Positions 26,302 through 35,174 are shown, counted from the stretch's first letter. The stretch is 64,000 nucleotides of DNA from Nitrospirota bacterium (GCA_040752355.1 JBFMHE010000013.1:1-64000); one strand, 5' to 3'. Notes: generated by a model not told the origin, from the sequence alone. Translations and numbers: made by a program.

Positions 26302-26679
26302 TCAGACATAGATCGAGACGATCGGCTCCGGCGCGGGCTCTTCGACCGCATAGCGCTCCCTGGCCATCTGCCCGTATCCCGTAGCCGACGGCGGCGGAAT
26401 CTCTTCAGCGAGGACCTCGGCTTCAATCAGGTACGGCAACGGCTGCGGCGCTTCGTACAGAGCAGGGGAATCGGACCCGTCCTGAATTTCCACGAGGGGA
26501 AAATGTCCGCCGGGAGCGCTGCTCCGGGCTGCCGGCCGCATCTCCGGCCGAACCTCCGGTAAATACGGATCGAGGGGAAAGTCCGCTTTCCGTTCCACGG
26601 CGATCGGCTCGACGCGCAGTGTATTCTCTCTGCTGACCGATATGACCTGGCGCGGGTAGGGTATGTTTTCTACTCTCAT
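26302..26679 (-). CDS. Hypothetical proline-rich small protein
   Basis: 125 residues without membrane helices, starting MRVENIPYPRQVISVSREN and rich in Pro, Glu and Ala (VEIQDGSDSPALYEAPQPLP, EEPAPEPIVSIYV). I recognise no domain; the low-complexity content suggests a disordered protein. The ATG at 26679 has a GAGGAG site eight bases before it, which is the main support. It faces the acyl-CoA synthetase end (12 bases away) and diverges from the isocitrate dehydrogenase gene. It could be a surface or flagellum-associated accessory protein, but nothing shows this. Confidence 0.6.
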   Translation of the reverse strand: MRVENIPYPRQVISVSRENTLRVEPIAVERKADFPLDPYLPEVRPEMRPAARSSAPGGHFPLVEIQDGSDSPALYEAPQPLPYLIEAEVLAEEIPPPSATGYGQMARERYAVEEPAPEPIVSIYV

Positions 26680-26815
26680 CGGGATGCTCCTCGTCTCCTC
26701 TGAAAAGAGCATACCACAAAAGGTATGTTCCCTCAAATCTTTCCGCTCCCGTTGACAATACCCCGATTTTCAATTTAAAGTAGTTCCTTCAACTTTTTTC
26801 GAACCGGAGGAAGCC

Positions 26816-28024
26816 GTGGCCCTTATACGCGTGAAGAATCCCATCGTCGAGATGGACGGCGATGAAATGACCAGGATCATCTGGAAGCTCATCAAGGAGA
26901 AGCTCGTCCTTCCCTTTCTTGCCGTCGATCTGAAGTATTACGATCTGGGGATCAAGCATCGCGACGCCACCGATGACCGGGTTACTCTTGACGCCGCGAA
27001 CGCGATCAAGGAGCACGGCATCGGCGTCAAGTGCGCGACGATCACGCCCAATGCCGCACGGGTCAAGGAATACGGCCTCAAGCAGCAGTGGAAGAGCCCG
27101 AACGGGACGATCCGGTCGATCCTCGACGGCACGGTCTTCAGGAAGCCGATTATCATAAAGAACATCCCTCCCGCGGTCCAGAAGTGGCAGAAGCCGATCA
27201 TCATCGGCCGCCATGCCTACGGCGACATCTACAAGGATGTCGAATTCGTTGTCGACGGCCCCGGCGTCGTCGAGCTCGTCTTCACGCCAGCGGGCGGCGG
27301 TGAGAGGAGGTCGGCGAGGGTCCATGAGTTCAAGGGCCGCGGCGTGGTCATGGGCATGCACAATACCGAAACGTCGGTCAGGAGCTTTGCACGGTCGTGC
27401 ATCCATTACGCCCTGAGCGAGAAGGTCGACCTCTGGTTCGGCGCCAAGGACACGATCTCGAAGCAGTACCACGGCTTTTTCAGGGATGTCTTTGCCGAGG
27501 AAGTGGAGAAGGCCCAGGACAAGCTCCGGCAGGCCGGGGTGGAGTACCGCTATCTGCTCATCGACGATGCGGTGGCGCAGGTGATCAAGTCCGGGGGAGG
27601 CATGCTCTGGGCCTGCATGAACTACGACGGGGATGTGATGTCCGACATGGTCGCCTCCGGCTTCGGGAGCCTCGGGCTGATGACCTCGGTGCTCGTCTCT
27701 CCGGACGGCATGTTCGAGTACGAGGCGGCCCACGGCACGGTGATGCGCCACTACTACGAGCATCTGAAGGGCAACCCGACCTCCACCAACTCGATCGCCT
27801 CGATCTTCGCCTGGACCGGCGCCCTGGCCAAGAGAGGAGAGCTCGACAGCACGCCCGACGTCGTTGCCTTCGCGAAGACCCTGGAAGAGGTGGTGATAAA
27901 GGCGGTCGAGGACGGCGTCATGACCAAGGACCTGATGCTCATCGCCAACCCGCCGGTGACGAAGTACGCGCGCACCGAAGAATTCATCGATGCAGTGGCG
28001 GAGCGGCTGAAAAAGGCTGTCTAA
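26816..28024 (+). CDS. icd: NADP-dependent isocitrate dehydrogenase, eukaryote-like type
   Basis: 402 residues, the length of the homodimeric eukaryotic-type IDH rather than the E. coli type. It oxidises isocitrate to 2-oxoglutarate and CO2 with NADP. Diagnostic stretches are [20 protein letters not shown] near the N-terminus, [18 protein letters not shown] (substrate loop with the Ser and Arg residues), [34 protein letters not shown] (metal-binding Asp) and [20 protein letters not shown] (NADP binding). The start codon is GTG with a GGAGG site. Its TAA stop is part of the end of a foldback element that begins at 28021. Confidence 0.95.
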   Translation: MALIRVKNPIVEMDGDEMTRIIWKLIKEKLVLPFLAVDLKYYDLGIKHRDATDDRVTLDAANAIKEHGIGVKCATITPNAARVKEYGLKQQWKSPNGTIRSILDGTVFRKPIIIKNIPPAVQKWQKPIIIGRHAYGDIYKDVEFVVDGPGVVELVFTPAGGGERRSARVHEFKGRGVVMGMHNTETSVRSFARSCIHYALSEKVDLWFGAKDTISKQYHGFFRDVFAEEVEKAQDKLRQAGVEYRYLLIDDAVAQVIKSGGGMLWACMNYDGDVMSDMVASGFGSLGLMTSVLVSPDGMFEYEAAHGTVMRHYYEHLKGNPTSTNSIASIFAWTGALAKRGELDSTPDVVAFAKTLEEVVIKAVEDGVMTKDLMLIANPPVTKYARTEEFIDAVAERLKKAV

Positions 28025-28219
28025 GAGCGTCTCACACAATGAGCATCGAGGGCATCGAAGGCATGATCTATTCACTCATTCTCGCAAGGCGTCCACGCCT
28101 TGCTGCGAGGCGGTTCAGCCCGCTCTCGCCATCCAGGCTTCGCCTGGGCTGAACATGCCGCTCATAGATCATGCCTTCGATGACCTGCAGTGAATCATTT
28201 TGTTATACGCTTCTAATAG
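28021..28219. mobile_element. Foldback element copy A (MITE-like, 199 bp)
   Basis: The left end CTAAGAGCGTCTCACACAAT (28021 on) and the right end, whose reverse complement ends GAAGCGTATAACAAAATGA (28195-28219), are imperfect terminal inverted repeats. Inside lies a perfect 19-bp inverted repeat (28053-28071 with 28164-28182, CATCGAAGGCATGATCTAT), a hairpin CTCGCAAGGCGT...TGCGAG (28081-28109) and a small hairpin CCAGGC-TTC-GCCTGG (28133-28147). No coding potential is evident. The left end supplies the stop codon of icd. A related copy lies at 48703-48898. Confidence 0.75.
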
Positions 28220-28471
28220 TTAAGCCTGATCCCTGTTTTCTTCCAGTTTCCGGAGCAGTTCTCTCTTTTTGATCCGTCCATTGAGGGTCGAACCGTCTTT
28301 GAACTCCAAGACGGGGATATCGAAGCGGTAGAGCTCGTAGAGCGCGTCATCGCCGGAGATATCGACCCTGCTGATCTCGAGGCCGTACTTCTCTTGCAAC
28401 CCGTTGAGCATCTCTTCGACGGTATCGCAGAGCCAGCAGCCCGGTTTGAAGTAGAAGGTGAGCCGCACCAT
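28220..28471 (-). CDS. Glutaredoxin-like thiol protein
   Basis: 83 residues with a thioredoxin-fold pattern: a first strand MVRLTFYFKPGCWLC carrying a CxxC pair, a helix (DTVEEMLNGLQEKYG), the strand EISRVDISGDDALYELY, and the cis-Pro position in FDIPVLEFKDGS. Family members (DUF836/glutaredoxin-like) act as small thiol-disulphide carriers. No clear ribosome site precedes the ATG, but the upstream HD-domain gene stops eight bases before, so translational coupling is likely. The foldback element at 28021-28219 ends right beside its stop codon. Confidence 0.85.
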   Translation of the reverse strand: MVRLTFYFKPGCWLCDTVEEMLNGLQEKYGLEISRVDISGDDALYELYRFDIPVLEFKDGSTLNGRIKKRELLRKLEENRDQA

Positions 28472-28478
28472 GCCGGGG

Positions 28479-29060
28479 CTACGGTGTGTCCTTTGCCCCG
28501 TGAATCCACCAGTCGCTCTTGTCGGAGAACCACCAGAGCGAGGAGTCGGTCTCGATGATGGTCTGCGCCAGCCGGCGGGCGGCGTCCGTCTTGAGCCGCT
28601 TGAGCGCGAAGTCGAGCCACTCGTCGGCGTACTTGTTGCCGAGGTCCTTGTGCTCCTTCAGGGCGAGGATCATCTCGAGCTGGTCGGCGTCGCGGGCCAA
28701 CTGCGCCTCGACCGTCTCTCCCTTCAGGAACTCGAGGATGAGCGCCTTGATATCACCGCCGAAAGGGAGGGTGGCGGCGAGGTCCTCGATCGCCCTGGTC
28801 TCATCGGCCTTTACATACTTTTTATTCACATAGTTGAGGTCGCCGGTCCGCGCTTCGGGCAGATCGTGGAAGAGGCACATCTTGATGATGCGGTCCGTAT
28901 CGACCGCTCCCGCGAGATGGCCGAGGGCATACCCTATGTATACGGTCCTGAATATGTGCTCCGCCACGGATTCGGCCCCCGACCCCAGGAACTGAAAGCC
29001 GGTCCGCGGCGTCCTCTTGAGCATTCCTGCCTCGAAGAGGAAATTGGCGATACGTTTCAT
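28479..29060 (-). CDS. HD-domain hydrolase (YfbR-like, possible 5'-nucleotidase)
   Basis: 193 residues, starting MKRIANFLFEAGMLKRTPRT. The metal ligands of the HD fold are visible in order: His in VAEHIFRTVYIGYAL, His-Asp in MCLFHDLPEARTGDLNY, and Asp in ARDADQLEMILALKEH. The HDxPEx5D pattern is that of the YfbR/HDDC2 group, which dephosphorylates deoxynucleoside monophosphates. A C-terminal extension (SSLWWFSDKSDWWIHG) is rich in Trp. It is the first of a two-gene leftward operon with the glutaredoxin-like gene. Confidence 0.88.
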   Translation of the reverse strand: MKRIANFLFEAGMLKRTPRTGFQFLGSGAESVAEHIFRTVYIGYALGHLAGAVDTDRIIKMCLFHDLPEARTGDLNYVNKKYVKADETRAIEDLAATLPFGGDIKALILEFLKGETVEAQLARDADQLEMILALKEHKDLGNKYADEWLDFALKRLKTDAARRLAQTIIETDSSLWWFSDKSDWWIHGAKDTP

Positions 29061-29244
29061 ACCCGCTCCCTGCGTCGAAATGAAAGACGGTCTCTATTGT
29101 ACCCTAAAGCGCAGGGGCAAATCCCGCGCCATTGCGTATTTTGATCGATTTTGGATAGAATTACTGGGTTTTTCGAGAGCCCGCGGAGAGATTTCCGGCG
29201 CAGTTCCCTGTCTGTTTCACACAATCGAAAAGAGGAGAGAGAGA

Positions 29245-29574
29245 ATGGAACTCGATGTGAAGATGGAGAGCGCGTCGCTCTCGATACCGATTGCGAATCC
29301 TTTCGCCCTCGATGTCGAAGGCATTGCCCGGCAGATCGAGGCCTTTGTCGCTGCACAAGGGATCAGCCTTGCGGGGCTCGACCTGCGGGGGCTCCTGCCG
29401 AAGATGGTGCGGGGCATTGCGGGGTGCGAGGGAGGCTGTCCTGCCAACGCCCTTCAGCTCGTCGAGAGCGGCTTCAGGAGCTTCGAGCTCGCCTATATCG
29501 AGGGAGGGATCCTTACGGCGAAGGCGACGATCGAGGGAAGAGAGCTCTCCCTGAAGATGTTCCCCGATTTCTGA
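29245..29574 (+). CDS. Hypothetical protein with a CxxxC motif
   Basis: 109 residues beginning MELDVKMESASLSIPIANPF, behind an AGGAGAG ribosome site. The central part reads LDLRGLLPKMVRGIAGCEGG followed by CPANALQLV. The GCEGGCPANA cluster resembles a metal- or cluster-binding turn, but one pair of cysteines alone is weak evidence. The second half (FELAYIEGGILTAKATIEGR) looks like beta strands. No family is recognised. The gene stands alone between the divergent HD-domain gene and the asnS leader. Confidence 0.7.
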   Translation: MELDVKMESASLSIPIANPFALDVEGIARQIEAFVAAQGISLAGLDLRGLLPKMVRGIAGCEGGCPANALQLVESGFRSFELAYIEGGILTAKATIEGRELSLKMFPDF

Positions 29575-29659
29575 TAACGATACCGTAAGCAAGGTCATGT
29601 CGTGAGGTGATGTATGCCTGATCGTGCTTAAGGCGACAGTCCTCCTGCTGTTCCAGTGC

Positions 29660-29782
29660 TATAATAAAGAAGACAGTTCTGTGCCTCTCACTCCCCCGGC
29701 CGTGCGGTCCACCGGATTCCGTCGTGTATGAGCGAGCCGGGTCTGCTGCTATGGAGAGTGGAGGGGATAAAGGAGGTTAGCA
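29660..29782 (+). promoter_or_regulatory. -10 element and long structured leader of asnS
   Basis: TATAAT at 29660-29665 predicts a leader of roughly 110 bases. It contains CCCGGC (29695-29700) pairing with GCCGGG (29736-29741), with CGGT-CC-ACCG nested inside. The ribosome site AAAGGAGG lies just before the ATG. T-box signatures (the AGGGTGGNACCGCG antiterminator bulge) are absent. Regulation by the leader is possible but unproven. Confidence 0.4.
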
Positions 29783-31168
29783 ATGGAACGGTTGCTCATA
29801 AAAGAGGTCCTTTCGGGCGAGCGTATCGGGCAGCGGGTGACAGTCTGCGGGTGGGTCCGGACGAAGCGGGAGTCGAAGGGGTTCGCCTTCGTCGCCCTCA
29901 ACGACGGCTCGACGCAGGAGCTTCTGCAGGTGGTCGTGCCCGGCGAGTCGCCTGCCTTTCAAACATTGCCGCTCTGCTCGACGGGCGCTGCGGTCAGGGT
30001 TGCGGGAGTGCTCCGGGAGTCTCCGGCAAAAGGGCAGCGGTTCGAGGTCGAGGCGTCGGCTATAGAGGTCTTCGGCGCCGCCGACCCGGAGAAGTATCCC
30101 CTCCAGAAGAAGGGGCATACCCTGGAGTTCCTGCGGGAGATCGGGCATCTGAGGCCGAGGACCAATACCTTCGGCGCTGTCTTCAGGCTCCGTAACATCC
30201 TCGCTGCCGGCGTGCACGACTTCTTCCAGGAGAAGAGCTTTGCGTGGGTGCATACGCCGATCATCACGGCGAGTGACTGCGAGGGCGCCGGCGAGCTTTT
30301 TACCGTAACCGGCCTCGACCTCGAACGGCTGCCGAAGAACGGGGACGACGTGACCGACTTCTCCCGGGATTTCTTCGGCAGGCGGACCTACCTGACGGTG
30401 AGCGGCCAGCTCGAGGCGGAGTTCCTCGCCATGTCCTTGGGCAAGGTCTATACCTTCGGGCCTACGTTCAGGGCCGAGGATTCCAATACATCGCGGCATC
30501 TCTCCGAATTCTGGATGATCGAGCCCGAAATGGCCTTCGCCGACCTCGGGGACGATATGCGGCTCGCCGAGGAGTTCCTGCGCTTCCTCTGTGCGAGGGC
30601 GCTCGACCGCGGGGAGAGCGAGCTCGTCTTTCTCGAACAGCATTTCAAGAGGACGAGCATTGAAGAGCTGCGCAGGCTGTCGGAATCCTCGTTCGCGCAC
30701 ATCACCTATACCGATGCCGTCGGGGAGCTGAAGAAGGCGAAAGAGGCGTTCGAGTTCCCGGTCGAGTGGGGGCTCGATCTCCAGTCCGAGCATGAGCGCT
30801 ACCTGACCGATACCGTCTTCAAGAGGCCGGTGATCGTGACCGATTATCCGAAGGGGATAAAGGCATTTTACATGCGGCTGAACGATGACGGCGCGACGGT
30901 GGCCGCTATGGATGTGCTCGCGCCCCGGATCGGCGAGATTATCGGCGGCAGCCAGCGCGAGGAGCGGCTCGCGGTGCTCGAAGGGAGGATGCAGCAGCTC
31001 GGCATTCCGGCCGAGGGGCTGCAGTGGTATCTCGATCTCCGCAGGTTCGGCTCGGCGCCGCATGCGGGGTTCGGCCTCGGGTTCGAGCGCCTGGTGCAGT
31101 ATATCACCGGCATGGCGAATATCCGCGACGTCATCCCCTGCCCCCGGGCGCCGCAGACTATAGGCTGA
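29783..31168 (+). CDS. asnS: Asparaginyl-tRNA synthetase
   Basis: A 461-residue class IIb synthetase that charges tRNA-Asn. An N-terminal OB-fold (about 1-110: QRVTVCGWVRTKRESKGFAF) is followed by the catalytic core. The core shows the AsnRS-typical stretch LRPRTNTFGAVFRLRN, motif 2 FRAEDSNTSRHLSEFWMIE (Asn type rather than the Asp type) and motif 3 GFGLGFERLVQYITG. Length is as usual. The presence of AsnRS means the cell can make Asn-tRNA directly. The stop overlaps the end of the convergent GNAT gene by 11 bases. Confidence 0.96.
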   Translation: MERLLIKEVLSGERIGQRVTVCGWVRTKRESKGFAFVALNDGSTQELLQVVVPGESPAFQTLPLCSTGAAVRVAGVLRESPAKGQRFEVEASAIEVFGAADPEKYPLQKKGHTLEFLREIGHLRPRTNTFGAVFRLRNILAAGVHDFFQEKSFAWVHTPIITASDCEGAGELFTVTGLDLERLPKNGDDVTDFSRDFFGRRTYLTVSGQLEAEFLAMSLGKVYTFGPTFRAEDSNTSRHLSEFWMIEPEMAFADLGDDMRLAEEFLRFLCARALDRGESELVFLEQHFKRTSIEELRRLSESSFAHITYTDAVGELKKAKEAFEFPVEWGLDLQSEHERYLTDTVFKRPVIVTDYPKGIKAFYMRLNDDGATVAAMDVLAPRIGEIIGGSQREERLAVLEGRMQQLGIPAEGLQWYLDLRRFGSAPHAGFGLGFERLVQYITGMANIRDVIPCPRAPQTIG

Positions 31169-31700
31169 TGGGCGGGGAGTACCCGCAGCTGCCTGACTCC
31201 GAAGCGGGCGCGAGCTTCTTCGTCATATAAATGCAGGGGATCTCGAACCCGTTGGACAGGCGGAGCCTGATATTCATCGCAGCCTTGTACCCCGCGCGCT
31301 CGTAAAAGGGCAGGGCGTTCAGGGAGGAGCAGAGCTGGAGCATGATGCAGCCCCGGTCCAGCGCCTTCTGCTCGAGGGTCTCCAGGAGCTTCATGCCGAT
31401 GCCCCGCCGCAGGTAGTCGGGGGAGACATAGACCGCTTCAATGAAGCCGTGCTCACGGTCCAGCTGGCCGAAGCCGATGACCTTGCCGCCGTACTCGGCA
31501 ACGATCAGTTCATGCCGCTCCATGGTGTGCGCATAGTATTCAGGCGTTATCGAGCCGGACCAGTGATGGATCTCGAGCGGTGTATAGTAGGGCCGCGACA
31601 CTTCCTGTATGGCCCGGAAGCGAATGAGCCAGATCGCCTCTTTATCCGCATCACGCGCCCTCCGGATGCTCACCGAGTTGCTTTCGATCAAGACGGGCAT
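31158..31700 (-). CDS. GNAT-family N-acetyltransferase
   Basis: 180 residues from the ATG at 31700 (site AAGGGGG); a longer frame upstream is not supported. The fold's landmarks are visible: the beta1 segment VSIRRARDADKEAIWLIRF, beta4 FIEAVYVSPDYLRRGIGMKL (the R/Q-x-x-G-x-G/A acetyl-CoA loop as RRGIG) and the late ALPFYERAGYKAA. Its substrate is not evident. The C-terminus runs 11 bases into the end of asnS on the other strand, and its own promoter would lie in the gap before the methyltransferase-like gene. Confidence 0.87.
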   Translation of the reverse strand: MPVLIESNSVSIRRARDADKEAIWLIRFRAIQEVSRPYYTPLEIHHWSGSITPEYYAHTMERHELIVAEYGGKVIGFGQLDREHGFIEAVYVSPDYLRRGIGMKLLETLEQKALDRGCIMLQLCSSLNALPFYERAGYKAAMNIRLRLSNGFEIPCIYMTKKLAPASESGSCGYSPPISL

Positions 31701-31756
31701 GAACGCCCCCTTTTGCTGGGCTGCCGGGAAGCATGTCGAGAGATCGGGTGCGCCGG

Positions 31757-32359
31757 TCAGTAGAGCGGTTGGTTTATCCTCTGGCCCCGGCAGTCGAAGG
31801 TTACATCGGCAATGCCGAGCTTTTTGAAAAACGAGGTCTGTCCGGCGATTTCGATCAGCTCCCACTCGTCCTCGCCGCAGAGAAAATCGTGGAGTATCTT
31901 CACCGACGGCATCCGGCAGTCGTCCACCCCTACAATGCCGCCGACCCTGAGGCGGCGTTCGGTATAGTGCCAGTCCAGGCAGGGAAAGGGGAATCGGTGG
32001 GCGCCGTCGATAAAGACGAGGTCCAGGACCTCGGGAATGAGCCTGCTCTGGACCAGAGCGCTGTCCGAGCTCTCGTGGATGAAGGTGACCGTTCCCGTGA
32101 TGCGTTGCCGGGCGAGGTAGGCGCGGACGCGCGCGGTGTGCTCATGCTGCGGCGTGATGCAGACGTGGTGCGTGCCGGACAGGGCGAAGATGATGGTGGT
32201 CTGTCCCGCTCCGGTCTCGAGCGTGCTCATACCGGGAGCGAGGCAACGGTAGAGAAACCGCAGCGCCGCCTCGGAAACAGCCCAGTTGGCAGGCGTACCG
32301 TCGGGCAGGTGGTGAAAATCGGGGTTGTCGGCGATAAGCCGGTCGAGCAGGTGGACCAT
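31757..32359 (-). CDS. Class I SAM-dependent methyltransferase-like protein
   Basis: 200 residues. Motif I is STLETGAGQTTIIFALSG (Glu-x-Gly-x-Gly), with an acidic residue after beta4 in DLVFIDGAHRFPFPCLDWHY and an RVGGIVGVDDC segment, as in the Methyltransf_24 group. It begins with an unusual HHLPDGTPANWAVSEAALRF N-terminal helix region. Substrate unknown. The ATG at 32359 is preceded at some distance by AAGG; a GTG at 32383 in the same frame is an alternative. It is codirectional with the GNAT gene and 56 bases before it. Confidence 0.8.
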   Translation of the reverse strand: MVHLLDRLIADNPDFHHLPDGTPANWAVSEAALRFLYRCLAPGMSTLETGAGQTTIIFALSGTHHVCITPQHEHTARVRAYLARQRITGTVTFIHESSDSALVQSRLIPEVLDLVFIDGAHRFPFPCLDWHYTERRLRVGGIVGVDDCRMPSVKILHDFLCGEDEWELIEIAGQTSFFKKLGIADVTFDCRGQRINQPLY

Positions 32360-32564
32360 AGCTGTCGTGCCGTTACCTTGCACAGGGCAGTGTATAGAGG
32401 GTTAGCGAGGGAGACGGAACAGGCTCAGACATGCATGAAAGCTTGTACCACAATTATATCACGATTCGGGAGAGGAGAGTCGCTGCTGCAGCGTGGTCTC
32501 CTTTTCAAAGCGCAGGGAATGGAGTATGATTCTTATAGAATCTCCCGCAGACACGGAGGCTTTT

Positions 32565-33767
32565 ATGGCGAACAGGCACAGGGCGGCCGTGGTCGGCCTC
32601 CTCCCCTCTCTTACTCTTCTAGCCGCGCTCGCCGTCGCTGCTGCAGACGGTCCGGGCGATCAGGCTGCGGACCGGAAGAAGTACCCGGAGAGGAGCATCG
32701 TGATCGTCCCCCCGGGGGCGGTGATCGACAGCGACTACTTCGCCTCCGGCCGGACGGTCCGGATCTCGGGCACCGTCAACGGAGATGTGTATGCCGCGGC
32801 CGGCGAGGTCATGGTCGACGGCACGGTAAACGGCGACCTGCTCGCCGCGGGCGGCACGGTTACGGTTGCGGGAAAGGTGGCGCAGGATATACGGGTAGCC
32901 GGAGGGCGTGTTACGGTTAGCGGCGCCGTCGGCAAGGATGCGACGGTCGCCGGCGGTGATATAACGCTCGGCAGGAGCGGCTCAATAAAGGAGAGCCTCG
33001 CCGCAGCAGGCGGAACGATCAGCGTGGCGGGTCCGGTCGGCAGGGATGTGCGTATCATGGGGGGGACCTTCTCTCTCTCGGACAGAGTAGGAGGCGATCT
33101 TACGGCTGCGGCGCGGCGGATCGTCCTCGCTCCGGGTGCCGAGGTCGCCGGAGCTTTTACCTACCGGAGTCCCGGAAGGGCGTATATCGACGAGCAGGCG
33201 AAGATCGCCGGACCGGTGACCTATATCCCGCTGGAGCGGATATTCCCCTCCTGGCACGAGGTCGCCGGCTTCGTGAGCGGACTCTTTCTCTTTTTCAAGA
33301 TCGTCAGTTATATATCGTCGTTCATCATAGGACTGCTGCTGCTCTTCCTCTTCCCGGGATTCACCCGGTCCGCCGTGGAGACGCTCAAGGACAATCCATG
33401 GGGCGCCCTCGGCGTCGGGTTCGCGCTCTTCGTCGTGAATCCGCTCCTCATCGTTCTCCTGTTCATTTCGGTCATCGGCGTGCCGCTCGCCTTCGTCCTC
33501 CTTGCCCTCTACCTGGTGAGCATGTATGTGGCGCGGCTGTTCGTTATTTTGTGGGCGGGAAGGGCGATCATGCAGAGAGGGGGAAAGGAACGGCACGCCG
33601 TGTGGTCGCTCGTCCTCGGCATGCTCGTTTATATCGTCCTCTCTCTTACTCCCGTTCTTGGCGGTTTCGTCGCACTTTTTACCACGCTCTTCGGGCTGGG
33701 AGCAGCGGGGGTGACGATCGGGAATCTCTACCGGCGCAGCGGGAGCAGCGGCGAGCACGCGGCCTGA
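32565..33767 (+). CDS. Membrane protein with bactofilin-like beta-helix domain
   Basis: 400 residues. A signal peptide (MANRHRAAVVGLLPSLTLLA) is followed by a run of short beta-helix repeats (about 50-215) such as VRISGTVNGDVYAAAGEVMV, DGTVNGDLLAAGGTVTVAGK and GAVGKDATVAGGDITLGRSG, like the polymer-forming bactofilin fold but exported. The C-terminal 180 residues contain about five membrane helices (FLFFKIVSYISSFIIGLLLL, GFALFVVNPLLIVLLFISVI, LAFVLLALYLVSMYVARLF and others). The combination is a known but poorly understood architecture, perhaps organising envelope assemblies. The start at 32565 has a GGAGG site; a -10 (TATGAT, 32524-32529) fits. Confidence 0.82.
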   Translation: MANRHRAAVVGLLPSLTLLAALAVAAADGPGDQAADRKKYPERSIVIVPPGAVIDSDYFASGRTVRISGTVNGDVYAAAGEVMVDGTVNGDLLAAGGTVTVAGKVAQDIRVAGGRVTVSGAVGKDATVAGGDITLGRSGSIKESLAAAGGTISVAGPVGRDVRIMGGTFSLSDRVGGDLTAAARRIVLAPGAEVAGAFTYRSPGRAYIDEQAKIAGPVTYIPLERIFPSWHEVAGFVSGLFLFFKIVSYISSFIIGLLLLFLFPGFTRSAVETLKDNPWGALGVGFALFVVNPLLIVLLFISVIGVPLAFVLLALYLVSMYVARLFVILWAGRAIMQRGGKERHAVWSLVLGMLVYIVLSLTPVLGGFVALFTTLFGLGAAGVTIGNLYRRSGSSGEHAA

Positions 33768-33780
33768 AAGCATCCTGCCG

Positions 33781-34347
33781 TTATGTCCGTATCCGCGCCC
33801 CGGCCGGCACAAAGGCCGAGACGAGCGTTATGTCCAGGGTGATCAGGATCTCCTTGCCGAGGAGCAGCGAGCCGGCCTCCTTTGCTTCGAAGGCGATACC
33901 GTAGTCCTCGCGGTTTATGGCGGTGGTCGCCGAAAGCCCCATGCTGAGCCGTTCCTCACCGGGATAGTCCCAATCCCTCTCTGCCACGGGACCGGAATAC
34001 TCCGCATCGAGCATCTCCTCGCAGGTGGTACCGTGCAGCGTGAGCTCACCGAATATCCTTACGCGGCTGCCCCCCAGCGGCTCGATGGAGCTGCTCCTGA
34101 AGGATATCTCGGGGAAGTGCTCTGCATCGAGAAAGTGTGCGCCCTTGAGCTGGGTATTCCAGACCGCGTCATCTGCCGCTGCACTGGCGGCATCAATGAC
34201 CGCGGCTACGGACGAGCGCGTGATGTCGTCGGGATCGAGAAGGGCCGTTCCGCTGATACGGGTGAACTTTCCGCGCAGCCGCCTGAAGAGGAGACGCACC
34301 TCGAAGGTTGCAACAGAGCGGTCGGTGTCGATAATCCATTTATCCAT
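33781..34347 (-). CDS. YceI-family protein
   Basis: 188 residues with the lipocalin-like YceI pattern: DKWIIDTDRSVATFEVRLLF at the start, GTALLDPDDITRSSVAAVID, LKGAHFLDAEHFPEISFRSS, VRIFGELTLHGTT and a final KEILITLDITLV. Homologues bind isoprenoids or similar hydrophobic molecules. Most are periplasmic with a signal peptide, but this one has none and is probably cytoplasmic. It converges with the bactofilin-like gene, 13 bases apart. Confidence 0.92.
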   Translation of the reverse strand: MDKWIIDTDRSVATFEVRLLFRRLRGKFTRISGTALLDPDDITRSSVAAVIDAASAAADDAVWNTQLKGAHFLDAEHFPEISFRSSSIEPLGGSRVRIFGELTLHGTTCEEMLDAEYSGPVAERDWDYPGEERLSMGLSATTAINREDYGIAFEAKEAGSLLLGKEILITLDITLVSAFVPAGARIRT

Positions 34348-34570
34348 AGAATGCTCCCTCTGCGAAACAGGATGCCCTTGAACGCATGGTACGAGCGGAC
34401 GGGGGTAAGGGGGTATGCGGGGTCTTACTTAAATTGTACCCGCTTCATCAGGAGAGTCAACTGCGGAAAAAATTCAACTTTTTCATCGATGCACCGATAA
34501 CGTAAGTGGTGCGAGTGTGTCGCACGCTACGCTGCCGAAGGATCGGCAGGACGAGAACAAGGAGGAAGCT

Positions 34571-34777
34571 ATGGCATGTAAGACGTGTGGAACCAAGAAG
34601 GCGGCGAAGAAGCCCGCAACGAAGAGGGTTGCGAAGAAGGCTACGGCGAAGAAAGCGGCAAAGAAGCCTGCTGCGAAGAAACCGGCAGCCAAGAAAGCGG
34701 CAGCGAAGAAGAAGGCGGCCAAAAAGCCGGCTGCCAAGAAAGCCGCAGCAAAGAAGAGCGCGCCTAAAAAGAAGTAG
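34571..34777 (+). CDS. Lys/Ala/Pro-rich histone H1-like small protein with N-terminal CxxC
   Basis: 68 residues. MACKTCGTKK is followed by repeated AAKKPA/AAKKAA units to the end (…KKSAPKKK). About 40% of residues are lysine, so it is extremely basic and disordered, like the tails of bacterial H1-like nucleoid proteins. The CxxC at residues 3-6 could bind metal or pair in a dimer; this is inference. The ATG at 34571 has AAGGAGG before it. The DNA is itself repetitive (GCGAAGAAG-type triplets), so length may vary between strains. It stands alone between a divergent YceI gene and a convergent small gene. Confidence 0.82.
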   Translation: MACKTCGTKKAAKKPATKRVAKKATAKKAAKKPAAKKPAAKKAAAKKKAAKKPAAKKAAAKKSAPKKK

Positions 34778-34897
34778 GCCGGTTTCGGGCCGGGACTTGT
34801 CCCCTTCAGCCCTCTTCCTCCGCACCAGGCGGAGAGCAGATAGTTGAAGGGGGCATTTTCTTTTCAGAGGGCGCGCGACCGAAAAACGACCGCCGGC

Positions 34898-35098
34898 CTA
34901 TGCCATCAGGATGTCCTTAGCCTCTGTCTCGCGCTCATCGAAGAGCGGAAACCACTCCCCCTTCTTGGTCTGGATGAAGACCGCCTGTTTGTCGCATTTC
35001 GTGCACTTCCTGATCTCGGCGGCATGAATGCCGAGGTCCATGACTTCAGAGGTGATGCCGTGGTGAGAGACGGGCTCGAAGTGGTGCTCATGCTTCAT
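34898..35098 (-). CDS. Small hypothetical protein with CxxC
   Basis: 66 residues: MKHEHHFEPVSHHGITSEVM, then AEIRKCTKCDKQAVFIQTKK and an acidic tail with DERETEAKDILMA. The single CxxC with many nearby histidines suggests a one-sided zinc ribbon. A strong AAGGAGG site precedes the ATG. I do not recognise a named family. The next upstream gene in the same direction (35175-35477) is 76 bases away, so they may be co-transcribed. Confidence 0.78.
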   Translation of the reverse strand: MKHEHHFEPVSHHGITSEVMDLGIHAAEIRKCTKCDKQAVFIQTKKGEWFPLFDERETEAKDILMA

Positions 35099-35174
35099 CG
35101 TGGTATCCTCCTTCTGCGGTAGCGTACCGTAATCCGGGTCGTTTTGTACAGAGCATTCTCCCTGACGGATGCGG

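Noticed and set aside
29666..29782. T-box riboswitch in the asnS leader
   Set aside because: The antiterminator sequence and specifier loop cannot be found and no terminator hairpin with a T tract precedes the gene.
34571..34777. Simple triplet-repeat DNA rather than a gene
   Set aside because: A strong ribosome site, a non-repetitive CxxC head and an in-frame stop support a true small protein.
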